Source of the DNA: Rhizobiales bacterium Y(2018)
Lineage (GTDB): Bacteria > Pseudomonadota > Alphaproteobacteria > Rhizobiales > Aestuariivirgaceae
Reading direction: 5' to 3'
Length of the DNA: 64,000 nucleotides
Assembly (NCBI GenBank): GCA_005502925.1
Contig: SCPD01000005.1
Span: 248,001 to 312,000, forward strand
Part shown: positions 1 to 8,182 of the stretch, piece after piece
Layout of the letters: each line of letters starts with the position of its first letter
Position numbering within the stretch: the first letter of the stretch is position 1
Notes under the pieces: model-generated
Told to the model about the DNA's origin: nothing
The model's input: only the letters and a program-made list of their open reading frames with translations
The model's database searches: none
Position numbers and translations under genes: made by a program

Positions 1-765
1 GACCAGCAGGTCGGAGCCCGAATTGATGCCGATATTCTTGAGCTTGGCTGCCTGCTGCCGGAGCGCTTTGACCTTGCGCATGTCGTTTTCATACTGGCGG
101 TCGCGCGCCGCATCGCGCTCGTCCAGCGCTTCGCGGGCGCGGGAATAGGGCAGCGAGAAATCTTCGCTGTCCTCCGGGCGCAGGAACAAAGTGCGGTTGG
201 TGACGTCATCGAGAAAGGCGCGATCATGGCTCGCCGCGATCACCGCGCAGTCGCGCGGCAAGGCGAGGAGAAACCGTTGCAGCACGCCGATCCGCCCGAT
301 GTCGAGATGGTTGGTGGGCTCGTCCAGAAGAAGCAGATCGGGTTCGACCACGGCTGCGCGCGCCAGCAGCATGGTTCGCTGCCAGCCGCCGGACAGGCTG
401 CCGACGGCGCGGCCTCTGATGGCCTCGTCCACGAAGAGATCATCGAACAGGACATCGATCCGCCAGCTCTCGGTTTCGGCGACCTCGGGGGCGAGCGCGT
501 CGCTGACCGCGTCATGGAGGCTTAAAGGCAGGAGACGTTCGGGCACGTCCTGCGCGGCGAAGGCGACGACCAGGCCGCGCATGCGTGTCACGGTTCCTGT
601 CGTCGCGTCTTCCTCGCCCGCCACGATGCGCAGGAGCGAGGATTTGCCGCGCCCGTTTGCCGCGACGAGGCCGAGGCAGTCGCCCTTGGCGACGGAGAAA
701 TTGAGTCCCTTGAACAGGAACTCGCTACGGGTCAGGGAAAGGTCTTTGGCGGAGATAAGGGACAT
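1..765 (-). CDS. ABC-F family ATP-binding protein (3' end cut by window start)
   Basis: Soluble tandem-ATPase protein of the ABC-F class, which act on the ribosome (translation factors or antibiotic protection) and have no membrane domain. The reverse strand reads from an ATG at 765 (MSLISAKDL). Visible features are a Walker A site (AANGRGKSS), the signature LSGGWQRT, a Walker B site followed by DEPTNHLDIG, and the switch His in AASHDRAFL. After the first ATPase domain comes a charged stretch (EALDERDAARDRQYENDM) typical of the interdomain linker. The second ATPase domain lies outside the window. The gene is preceded by a leader ORF and terminator (807-916), which suggests inducible expression as in antibiotic-resistance ABC-Fs. 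The exact subfamily cannot be set from this half. Confidence 0.9.
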   Translation of the reverse strand, partial: MSLISAKDLSLTRSEFLFKGLNFSVAKGDCLGLVAANGRGKSSLLRIVAGEEDATTGTVTRMRGLVVAFAAQDVPERLLPLSLHDAVSDALAPEVAETESWRIDVLFDDLFVDEAIRGRAVGSLSGGWQRTMLLARAAVVEPDLLLLDEPTNHLDIGRIGVLQRFLLALPRDCAVIAASHDRAFLDDVTNRTLFLRPEDSEDFSLPYSRAREALDERDAARDRQYENDMRKVKALRQQAAKLKNIGINSGSDLLV

Positions 766-787
766 TGCAGTCTCATCAGGTCAGGGC

Positions 788-805
788 GGCACAACGGGCT
801 GTGCC
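788..805 (-). other. Hairpin between attenuator T-tract and ABC-F start
   Basis: GGCACA and TGTGCC form a perfect 6-bp stem with a 6-nt loop, immediately after the terminator T-tract and about 22 nt before the ABC-F start codon. It may affect access to the ABC-F ribosome binding region, which has only a weak Shine-Dalgarno sequence. Confidence 0.45.
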
Positions 806-806
806 C

Positions 807-850
807 AAAAAAGGCTGACGATGAGACGGCGATGCGTTCCTCAGTCAGCC
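807..850 (-). terminator. Intrinsic terminator (attenuator) upstream of ABC-F gene
   Basis: On the minus strand GGCTGAC (850-844) pairs with GTCAGCC (819-813), extended inside by TGAG/CTCA pairing, and is followed directly by six T (812-807). This is a textbook intrinsic terminator placed before the ABC-F start. Its 5' arm contains the stop codon of the leader ORF (845-847). An upstream hairpin, CCCCGCG/CGCGGGG at 849-870, overlaps this arm by two bases, so the two cannot both form fully. Confidence 0.75.
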
Positions 851-916
851 CCGCGACGTCGAGCGCGGGGCGGAAACAGGTCCACGGGTTCTGCACTGGA
901 AGTGCTGATGCAACAT
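845..916 (-). CDS. Putative 23-aa leader peptide of ABC-F attenuator
   Basis: A short ORF begins with ATG at 916, nine bases after a strong AGGAGG Shine-Dalgarno, and ends with TGA at 845-847 inside the 5' arm of the terminator. The peptide starts MLHQHFQ, continues CRTRGPVS and ends STSRG. It contains an Arg-Thr-Arg triplet, matching the +X+ pattern known to arrest macrolide-bound ribosomes. Function as a regulatory leader is inferred from the promoter-leader-terminator-gene order. I do not recognise this peptide family. Confidence 0.6.
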   Translation of the reverse strand: MLHQHFQCRTRGPVSAPRSTSRG

Positions 917-948
917 CGCCCTTCCCCTCCTGGTTGAAGCGCAAGGCT

Positions 949-977
949 TATCTAGACAGTTTGCACCGGATTGACAA
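949..977 (-). promoter_or_regulatory. Putative sigma-70-type promoter of ABC-F leader
   Basis: On the minus strand TTGTCA (977-972) and TAGATA (954-949) are separated by exactly 17 bp. This puts transcription start near 942, just upstream of the leader Shine-Dalgarno. The -35 is a good match; the -10 is only moderate. Confidence 0.5.
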
Positions 978-989
978 CACTGCGCGGGA

Positions 990-1526
990 TCAGCCCGAAA
1001 ATCCGCCCGCCGCCAGGAAGGCCAGCTCCTCGGGCGTCGATTTCCGGCCGAGCACCGCATTGCGGTGCGGGAAGCGTCCGAAACGTTCGATGATGTCGAG
1101 ATGGAGCGTCGCCCAATAGACCATGTCGCCCGGGTCGCGCGCCGCGAACAGCGCCACGCAGCGCCGCTGCGCATCGAGGTCCTCGGCATGTTCGAAGGGC
1201 ATGATGAACCACATGGCGAGCGGGGCCGGGAAAGCCAGATGGTCGCCGCGCGCCACCGCCTGCCTGGCGAGCGCCAATGCCTTCTTGTCGGCGGCGAAAG
1301 CGAGCGGTGAGCCGCGATGGATGTTGCGCGAGAACTGGTCGAGCATCAGGATCAGCGCCAGCATGCCTCTGGGCGTTTCCGTCCAATGATCGAAGACGCC
1401 GTCGCGGGCTTTGGCCAGCGCATCCTTGAAGCGCACCGACAGCTGTCCGTCGAAGGAAGCGCTCTTGGTGAACCAGCGCGCTTCGCCGGCGGCAAGCCAG
1501 AAATCGATCACGTCGTCGGGCGTCAT
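990..1526 (-). CDS. DUF924 family protein
   Basis: A 178-aa soluble protein of the DUF924 family, of unknown biochemical function. Family motifs visible are VIDFWLAAGEARWFTKS at the N terminus, LDQFSRNIHRG in the middle, and WFIMPFEHAEDL followed by HRNAVLGR near the C terminus. The ATG at 1526 overlaps the stop of mobB (ATGA), indicating translational coupling as the last gene of the MOSC-mobA-mobB-DUF924 operon. The longer reading frame upstream of 1526 only overlaps mobB in another frame and was not used. Confidence 0.88.
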   Translation of the reverse strand: MTPDDVIDFWLAAGEARWFTKSASFDGQLSVRFKDALAKARDGVFDHWTETPRGMLALILMLDQFSRNIHRGSPLAFAADKKALALARQAVARGDHLAFPAPLAMWFIMPFEHAEDLDAQRRCVALFAARDPGDMVYWATLHLDIIERFGRFPHRNAVLGRKSTPEELAFLAAGGFSG

Positions 1527-2032
1527 TTCGGATCGAGCTCCATGCAGGTGATGATGAACTGGGCGAGCGCCTCGACATGGTCGCGGTCGAAGACCGGCAC
1601 CGGCGCGTCGGGCACCGGGCCCGTGGCGGCGATCGCCACGACGCTCGGGTCCTCGCCGGCGAGCTTCGGGTGATCGAGCGCCAGGTTGCGCACCTCGATC
1701 TTGGCGTGGTCGCCATGTTTGTAGCCTTCGACGATGATCAGATCGCAAGGCGAGAGCTTGGCGAGGATCGTCGCGAAGGAGGGTTCTTCTTCATCGCGCG
1801 ATTCATGGATGATCGCCCAGCGCTGGCGCGACACCACCGCGACCTCGCTGGCGCCGGCAGCGCGATGGCGGAAGCTGTCGCGGCCCTCATGGTCGATGTC
1901 GAAGGAATGATGCGCATGTTTGACGGTGGCGATGCGATAGCCGCGCCGGGTCAATTCGCGCACCAGTTTCTCGACCAGCGTGGTCTTGCCGGCATTCTTG
2001 AAGCCGGCAACACCGATGATCTTCTGCGTCAT
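1523..2032 (-). CDS. mobB: Molybdopterin-guanine dinucleotide biosynthesis protein MobB
   Basis: A GTP-binding accessory protein that assists MobA in attaching GMP to molybdopterin. The 169-aa protein has a P-loop GFKNAGKTT (residues 10-18), the conserved TVKHAHHSFDIDHEGRDS region, and DLIIVEGYKHG. Its start codon overlaps the mobA stop, and its own stop overlaps the start of the DUF924 gene. Length and order are typical for alphaproteobacterial mobAB. Confidence 0.95.
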   Translation of the reverse strand: MTQKIIGVAGFKNAGKTTLVEKLVRELTRRGYRIATVKHAHHSFDIDHEGRDSFRHRAAGASEVAVVSRQRWAIIHESRDEEEPSFATILAKLSPCDLIIVEGYKHGDHAKIEVRNLALDHPKLAGEDPSVVAIAATGPVPDAPVPVFDRDHVEALAQFIITCMELDPK

Positions 2033-2637
2033 GGCTGGAACTCCGCCTGGATCGCGAGCGCGGTGGTCACATCGTCGGGCGTGTTGATATTGAAGAACGG
2101 GTCATAGGGCAGAGAGGTCCATTCCGCGATGCCCGCGCCATGCGATAGGGCCCAGTCATGCATCGAGCGCCGGCTGCCTTTGATGAAGTCCACCAAAGCG
2201 GGGACCAGCGTCACCTTCCACAGGCCGAAGACCGGATGCAGTCTGCCGCCCGAGCTCGCGACCGCCATGTCGAGGCCCTGCGCCGCGCCTGCGAGCTTCG
2301 TCACCAGATCGCGCGGGAAGAACGGCGTGTCGACCGCGACGGTGGCGACGGATGTGAAGCCATGACGCCCAGCCCAGTCGAGCGCGGCGTGAAGGCCGGC
2401 AAGCGGGCCCTGATGGTCGCCGGCCGCATCGGTCACCACCGGCAGCCCCTGCGCATCGACGGGAACCTTCAGGTCATGGCGGTTGACGATCAAAGCAGAA
2501 ACCTGCGGCTGGAGCCGTAGGATGGCGAGATCGAGCAGCAGAATGCCGCCGAGATCGAGCCGGGCCTTGTCTTCGCCCATGCGGCGCGATTGCCCGCCGG
2601 CCAGGATGCAGCCGGCAATGTCGTCGCCCGTCGTCAC
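2029..2637 (-). CDS. mobA: Molybdenum cofactor guanylyltransferase MobA
   Basis: Transfers GMP from GTP to molybdopterin to make the MGD cofactor used by DMSO-reductase-family enzymes. The 202-aa protein has the nucleotidyltransferase signature ILAGGQSRRMGEDKA (residues 11-25) and conserved GPLAGLHAAL, DTPFFP, HPVFGLW and FFNINTPDD. It overlaps the upstream MOSC gene and downstream mobB by 4 bp, so all are probably one transcript. Confidence 0.96.
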   Translation of the reverse strand: MTTGDDIAGCILAGGQSRRMGEDKARLDLGGILLLDLAILRLQPQVSALIVNRHDLKVPVDAQGLPVVTDAAGDHQGPLAGLHAALDWAGRHGFTSVATVAVDTPFFPRDLVTKLAGAAQGLDMAVASSGGRLHPVFGLWKVTLVPALVDFIKGSRRSMHDWALSHGAGIAEWTSLPYDPFFNINTPDDVTTALAIQAEFQP

Positions 2638-3221
2638 GCGGTGGCGGCGCCATAGAGGCGCTGCGGCGGGATCCAGATGGTGATCTGATCGCCCTGCGCC
2701 ACAGCGCCCTCGCGCTCGACCCAGGCGGTGATGCCGCGTTTGTGCTTGGCCGCCTTCACGAAGCCGACCTTCTGTTCAGGATTATGGCTGGCGATGATGT
2801 CGGCCGGGTAGCGGCAGGGCTCGTTCTCCATGTCGACCACGATGGTGGCGCCGGAAGGGAATTGCAGCCGCGAGGAGGGCGGCAGAAGCGTGAGGTCGGC
2901 AATGCCGGAGGTCACCATATTGGCGCCGACCCATTCGGGCTTCACGGCCGGGATCTCCATGATCGCCGCGATATCGGTCAATTCCTCGACCGACAGCAGA
3001 GTGAGCTGGCGCACATTGCGGATCGGCGTGTCGCGCGGATATTGCTTGATGGTGCGCACATCGGCCGGCCGCGTCAGCCCGCTATGGCAATCGCCCTCGA
3101 TGCCGTCGAAGCGCAGCACAAATCCATCGGTGCGCGATTTTTCGAGACCGGCCTTGCGGTCCGGATTCCTGAGCAGCGCCTCGACCCGTCCGGTCTGGGC
3201 AAGCTCGGTCATCAGCGGCAT
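2634..3221 (-). CDS. MOSC domain-containing protein
   Basis: A MOSC-fold protein, related to the molybdenum cofactor sulfurase C-terminal domain and to YiiM/YuaD. The conserved MOSC cysteine is in MENEPCRYPA, and GDCHSGLTRPADVRTIKQYP plus VGANMVTSGI fit the fold. The start at 3221 (MPLMTELAQ) is chosen because GGAGG lies 8 bases upstream; an in-frame ATG at 3251 has no ribosome binding site. It leads the mobA-mobB-DUF924 operon, which supports a role in molybdenum cofactor handling or delivery. The substrate is unknown. Confidence 0.88.
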   Translation of the reverse strand: MPLMTELAQTGRVEALLRNPDRKAGLEKSRTDGFVLRFDGIEGDCHSGLTRPADVRTIKQYPRDTPIRNVRQLTLLSVEELTDIAAIMEIPAVKPEWVGANMVTSGIADLTLLPPSSRLQFPSGATIVVDMENEPCRYPADIIASHNPEQKVGFVKAAKHKRGITAWVEREGAVAQGDQITIWIPPQRLYGAATA

Positions 3222-3286
3222 TTCGAACACCTCCGTCAGGCGGACCGGCATAGCAGGTCGAAGCCGGGCTCGCTATAGTGCGACCT

Positions 3287-3511
3287 ATGACCGATCATGA
3301 ACTCGACGCGGCGGGACTTTTATGCCCGCTTCCGGTGCTGAAAGCCCGCAAGCGCCTGGAGGGCCTCAAATCCGGTGAGATTTTGCGGCTCATTGCCACC
3401 GACCCCGCTTCCGTCATAGACGTTCCCCATTTCTGCACCGAACAGGGCCATGAGCTCCTCTCGCAGGAGGCGAGCGACGGCCGCCATATTTTCAGGATCC
3501 GGCACAAATGA
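3287..3511 (+). CDS. TusA family sulfurtransferase
   Basis: A 74-aa TusA/SirA-fold sulfur carrier. The active-site motif LLCPLPVLKA places the persulfide cysteine at residue 13. Such proteins pass sulfur to tRNA thiolation, molybdenum cofactor or sulfur oxidation systems; proximity to mob and MOSC genes favours molybdenum cofactor or general sulfur trafficking. ATG 3287 is preferred over an in-frame GTG at 3278. There is no Shine-Dalgarno, and TATAGT lies at 3274-3279, seven bases before the ATG, which suggests a leaderless transcript. The gene overlaps the next gene by ATGA. Confidence 0.9.
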   Translation: MTDHELDAAGLLCPLPVLKARKRLEGLKSGEILRLIATDPASVIDVPHFCTEQGHELLSQEASDGRHIFRIRHK

Positions 3512-4386
3512 GCTACGATTTCGGCGCCTTCAACAACTGGGGTTCACTCAAGAAGGTCGCGGTGCGCAGCCCCGCCACCGCTTTCAAGGACGATCGCCGG
3601 CTCGATGCCGAATGGAAGCCGCTCAATTATCACTCGCGGCCCGACCTCGCCGAGGCGAATCGCGAATTCGCCGTGGTGACGCGGGTGCTCGAGGCGGCCG
3701 GCGCCGAGGTCATCGGACTTCCCGATGGCGACGGGCTCACCCTCGATTCGCTCTATACCCATGACGCTTTGATCGTGACGCCCAAGGGTCTGGTGCGGCC
3801 TTTCATGGGCAAGCCGCAAAGGCGGCGCGAAGCCACCGTCAATGGCGCCCATCTCGAAAGTCTAGGGATTCCGATCGCAGGTGAGATCCAGGGTCCGGGC
3901 TCGGTGGAAGGCGGCGATCTCGTCTGGATCGACCGCCATACGCTGCTCGCCGGCATCGGCTACCGCACCAACCGCGAGGGCATCGCGCAATTGCGCAAGC
4001 TCGCCGGCGGCGATGTCGAGATCCTCGAATTCGACCTGCCGCATTACAAGGGCCGGAGCGACGTCTTCCATCTGATGTCGGTCCTGAGCCCGCTCGATAA
4101 GGATCTGGCGGTGGTCTATCTGCCGCTGATGCCGGTGCGCCTGGTACAATTCCTTGAGAGCCGCGGCATCGGTTTTGTCGAGGTGCCGGACAAGGAATTC
4201 GACTCGATGGGCTGCAACGTCCTGGCGCTGGGTCCGCGCCATGCGATGATGGTTGCCGGCAATCCCGAAACCGAACGCCGCATGAAAGTCGCCGGCGTCA
4301 AGGTCGAGGTGATCAAGGGCGACGAGATCTGCCGCAAGGGTGAAGGCGGCCCAACCTGCATGACCAGGCCCCTGGTGCGCGGGTAA
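3508..4386 (+). CDS. Dimethylarginine dimethylaminohydrolase-like amidinohydrolase
   Basis: A 292-aa member of the pentein amidinotransferase/DDAH superfamily, predicted to hydrolyse guanidino substrates such as methylarginines or arginine. The catalytic triad fits Glu134 (VEGGDLVW), His188 (SDVFHLMS) and Cys284 (GGPTCMTRPL), as in DDAH. Start ATG overlaps the TusA stop, so the two are translationally coupled, which is an unusual partner for this enzyme. Substrate specificity (dimethylarginine, arginine or another guanidine) cannot be set from sequence alone. Confidence 0.88.
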   Translation: MSYDFGAFNNWGSLKKVAVRSPATAFKDDRRLDAEWKPLNYHSRPDLAEANREFAVVTRVLEAAGAEVIGLPDGDGLTLDSLYTHDALIVTPKGLVRPFMGKPQRRREATVNGAHLESLGIPIAGEIQGPGSVEGGDLVWIDRHTLLAGIGYRTNREGIAQLRKLAGGDVEILEFDLPHYKGRSDVFHLMSVLSPLDKDLAVVYLPLMPVRLVQFLESRGIGFVEVPDKEFDSMGCNVLALGPRHAMMVAGNPETERRMKVAGVKVEVIKGDEICRKGEGGPTCMTRPLVRG

Positions 4387-4408
4387 AACGCCGCAACTCC
4401 CACATTCC

Positions 4409-4507
4409 GTCACCCCGGCGAAAGCCGGGATCCAATAAATTCTCAGAGCGCGGGCAGCGCCGCCCGCTTGCGACTATCTAATGGGTCCCGGCTTTCGCCG
4501 GGATGAC
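4409..4507. repeat. Interspersed palindromic element, family R1 (full copy)
   Basis: A 99-bp element between two convergent genes. Its ends are a hairpin CCCGGCGAAAGCCGGG at the left and CCCGGCTTTCGCCGGG at the right, in GTCA(T/C)CCC...GGATGAC context. A same-length relative lies at 40628-40726 and a single-hairpin copy at 52715-52740. It probably also acts as a bidirectional terminator. Confidence 0.8.
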
Positions 4508-4511
4508 GTCG

Positions 4512-4859
4512 TTACCCGATAAATCCCTTCACCTTGTCGGAGAATCCGACCGTCACCGAGCCGTCTCTGTGCTCGATGAGCGGGCGGCGGATGAGCGAGG
4601 GATTCTTGACCGCAAGTGAAACCGCCTTGGCCTCGGTGAGATTCTCGGTTTCGGCCTTGGGCAGGCCGCGCCAGGTATAGCCGGCGCGGTTGATCATCTT
4701 CTCCCAGCCGCCCAGCGCTTTAGACCACTTGGCGACCTGGTCCTTATTGATCGGATCTTCCCTGACATCGCTGAAGTTGTAGGCCTTCTTCTTCTGGTCG
4801 AGATAACCCATCGCCTTCTGGCAGGTCGTGCATTTCTTGAGGCCGAACATCTTGAGCAT
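4512..4859 (-). CDS. ArsC/Spx-family thioredoxin-fold protein (YffB-like)
   Basis: A 115-aa protein of the ArsC/Spx/YffB family. It has a CTTC motif at residues 10-13, followed by ALGGWEKMINRAG and RRPLIEHRDG, typical of the family. The biochemical role is uncertain: arsenate reductase requires further conserved arginines that I cannot assign, and YffB-type members are glutathione-related with no settled function. It is 18 bp downstream of the COG0523 GTPase gene on the same strand, so probably cotranscribed with it. Confidence 0.87.
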   Translation of the reverse strand: MLKMFGLKKCTTCQKAMGYLDQKKKAYNFSDVREDPINKDQVAKWSKALGGWEKMINRAGYTWRGLPKAETENLTEAKAVSLAVKNPSLIRRPLIEHRDGSVTVGFSDKVKGFIG

Positions 4860-4877
4860 CGGGAAGTCTCCGGTCGG

Positions 4878-6017
<1,140 letters not shown>

Positions 6018-6155
6018 GAGCCGGTGATATAGGCGATGGTTCGCCCGCCGTCAGCCCCTGTGGTAGCTCACCTGGAGCATGGGGGATTCACCGGTCGCGC
6101 ATGGGCGCGTACTGGAATGTGGGATAATCCCGTTGAATTTCAGTGAATTAGAAGG

Positions 6156-7028
6156 CTATCCCTTCACCACGCCTTCCATCAGACCCTTGAAGAAGAGCTT
6201 CTGCGCGAAAGTGAAGGCGATGATGCCGGGCGTCACCACGATCATGTAGACGGCGGCGAGATTGGGCCATGACCATTGGCCGAGGCCGCCTTGCGCGCCC
6301 GCCAGCACCACCGGCATGGTGCGCGCCGTCTGGTCGTTGGTGAGCGTCGAGCAGAGCAGGAACTCGCCCCAGGCGGTGACGAAATTGACGATGAAGATCA
6401 CCACGAGGCCGTTGCGCGCCATCGGCAGCACGATCTCCCACAGCGTGCGCACCGGTCCCGCGCCGTCGACCTTGGCCGCCTCCACCACCTCATGCGGCAC
6501 CAGCTGGAAGACGCTGCGCATGATGAGGATGCTGATCGCCAGGTTGAGCGTGATATAGGGCAGGATCAGGCCCCAGGTCTTGTTGATGAGGCCCAGAGAG
6601 CTCTGGATCTCGTAGACGCTGATGATCGACACCACGCGGGTCGGGAAATAGAGCGAGACGAGAAGGGCGACGACGACGATGCCGCCACCCTTGGGCCGCA
6701 TATGGACCAGCGCATAGCCGGCGAGGATCGCGAAGATGCTGGTGAACAGCGTCGTAAGGCCGGTGACATAGATGCTGTTCCATAGATTGACCGGCAGCGT
6801 GTCGATCTTCTCGAACACGTAGGCATAGGTGCCGAAGTCGAATTTGCGCGGCCAGAAATCGCCACGCATCGCGTCGGGACGCGACTTGATCGACATCATC
6901 AGCACCCAGGCGAGCGGCGCCAGGATGATCAGCATGAAGATGTTGATCACGCCATGGCGGATGATCGAGGCCTTGTTCTCGGCGAACCAGCTCCGTTCCG
7001 GCTTTGCGCTGAGGGCGGCGTCGCTCAT
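6156..7028 (-). CDS. Carbohydrate ABC transporter permease (MalG type)
   Basis: A 290-aa inner-membrane subunit of a CUT1-type sugar importer. It has about six hydrophobic segments and an EAA loop (EVVEAAKVDGAGPVRTLWE, then IVLP) for contact with the ATPase. It lies 4 bp after the MalF-type permease gene. The start ATG at 7028 gives MSDAALSAKPERSW. No ATPase gene follows: the next gene downstream is the COG0523 GTPase, so the importer must borrow an ATPase from elsewhere. Confidence 0.94.
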   Translation of the reverse strand: MSDAALSAKPERSWFAENKASIIRHGVINIFMLIILAPLAWVLMMSIKSRPDAMRGDFWPRKFDFGTYAYVFEKIDTLPVNLWNSIYVTGLTTLFTSIFAILAGYALVHMRPKGGGIVVVALLVSLYFPTRVVSIISVYEIQSSLGLINKTWGLILPYITLNLAISILIMRSVFQLVPHEVVEAAKVDGAGPVRTLWEIVLPMARNGLVVIFIVNFVTAWGEFLLCSTLTNDQTARTMPVVLAGAQGGLGQWSWPNLAAVYMIVVTPGIIAFTFAQKLFFKGLMEGVVKG

Positions 7029-7032
7029 GGTG

Positions 7033-7998
7033 CTATCCCTTCGGCCTGAAGATGCGGATCAGGATCACCATCACCACCATCATGCCGAGCGCACCGATCA
7101 TGCCGATCGCCGCGGCGAAGCCTTGCCGCCACAGACCGAGCTTGAAAGCCTGGTCATACATGAAGATCGTCCAGGTATAGGTCGGCGTGTCGCGGTTGAA
7201 GCCGCCGAAGATCAGATATTCATCGATCACCGCCATGGCGCTGCCGAAGCGCAGCACCACCAGGATCATCATGATCGGCGCCAGCGCCGGGCGTGTGATG
7301 TGCCAGAAGATCTTCCATTCGCTCGCCCCGTCGATGCGCGCCGCTTCCGGCAGGTCCTTGGGGATGGCGGCGAGGCCGGCGAGGAAGAAGATCGTGTGAT
7401 AGCCGAGCCCCCACCACCATTCCATCACCGCGATGGCGGGCAAGGTCAGCGGCGTGCCGCCGAGCCATTGCGGCGCGTTCTGCAAGGTGAAGAGGCCGGT
7501 CACGTCGACGAGGAAATGGTTGATGGGCCCGACCTGGTAATTATACATCCACTTCCACAGCACGAAGACGAGCGTGCTCGGAATGACTGCCGGGATCAGC
7601 AGCACCACGCGATAGAAGGTGGCGAGCTTGGCGTTCGTAACCTTGTCGATGAGGATGGCGAGGAGCAGCGGCAGGATGATCGTTCCCGGCAGGAACATCA
7701 AGGTGAAGAGCGCGGCGCGCCACAGGCTCGCCCACATCAAGGGATCGTTGAGGGCCGTGATGTAATTGGCGAAGCCGACGAACTGCGCCGGGTCGCTCGA
7801 CAGGAATTCATAGTCCGTGAAGCTGATCCACAGGACGCGGAAGATCGGATAGACCTGATAGCCGACGAAGAAGACGATGGCCGGCAGCAGAAACCACCAG
7901 GCGCTCATCGTATTTCGCAACGCGGCCCAACGCTCGCCCAGACTGCTCTGAGGCGCCAGACTCGTAGTCATCCGATCGGAAGCGGTCGTCTCAACCAT
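7033..7998 (-). CDS. Sugar ABC transporter permease (MalF type)
   Basis: A 321-aa membrane subunit pairing with the MalG-type protein downstream. The EAA loop is LPEAARIDGASEWKIFWHI, then TRPALAP. The N-terminal cytosolic stretch is followed by WWFLLPAIVFFVGYQVYPIF, typical of UgpA/MalF. It sits between the binding-protein gene (separated by about 180 bp of hairpins) and the second permease gene. The transported sugar or polyol is not predictable. Confidence 0.94.
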   Translation of the reverse strand: MVETTASDRMTTSLAPQSSLGERWAALRNTMSAWWFLLPAIVFFVGYQVYPIFRVLWISFTDYEFLSSDPAQFVGFANYITALNDPLMWASLWRAALFTLMFLPGTIILPLLLAILIDKVTNAKLATFYRVVLLIPAVIPSTLVFVLWKWMYNYQVGPINHFLVDVTGLFTLQNAPQWLGGTPLTLPAIAVMEWWWGLGYHTIFFLAGLAAIPKDLPEAARIDGASEWKIFWHITRPALAPIMMILVVLRFGSAMAVIDEYLIFGGFNRDTPTYTWTIFMYDQAFKLGLWRQGFAAAIGMIGALGMMVVMVILIRIFRPKG

Positions 7999-8035
7999 TA
8001 GTCCAAGCTTTGCAGAATGTGCGCGTTAGAGCAAA

Positions 8036-8181
8036 CGGGAACCGGGCCCGAATCCCGGTTCCCGCGCCCGTAGATCACGATCACTTCAGGTCGAACCGAC
8101 CTGAAGTGATAAACGTGATCGATTATTAGGATTAGCGCGTGACCAGTCGAAAAACCGGTACCCACTTTTCCGGTCACGCGC
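8036..8181. repeat. Cluster of three hairpins between binding-protein and permease genes
   Basis: Three inverted repeats follow one another. CGGGAACCGGG and CCCGGTTCCCG pair at 8036-8064. GATCACG plus ATCACTTCAGGTCG pairs with its complement at 8073-8120. GCGCGTGACC pairs with GGTCACGCGC at 8135-8181. Such blocks in binding-protein/permease gaps commonly stabilise the upstream mRNA or cut read-through, giving more binding protein than permease. The last unit resembles palindromic repeats common in Rhizobiales. Confidence 0.7.
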
Positions 8182-8182
8182 T

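Noticed and set aside
1523-3221. Possible molybdenum cofactor riboswitch near the mob genes
   Set aside because: The gap before the MOSC gene is about 65 bp to the divergent TusA gene, too short for that riboswitch, and no matching structure was recognised.
6121-6131. Palindrome GGGATAATCCC upstream of the COG0523 GTPase gene, considered as a Zur box
   Set aside because: It does not match known alphaproteobacterial Zur operators (AT-rich TATAATATA-type cores), is short, and is over 100 bp from the start codon.
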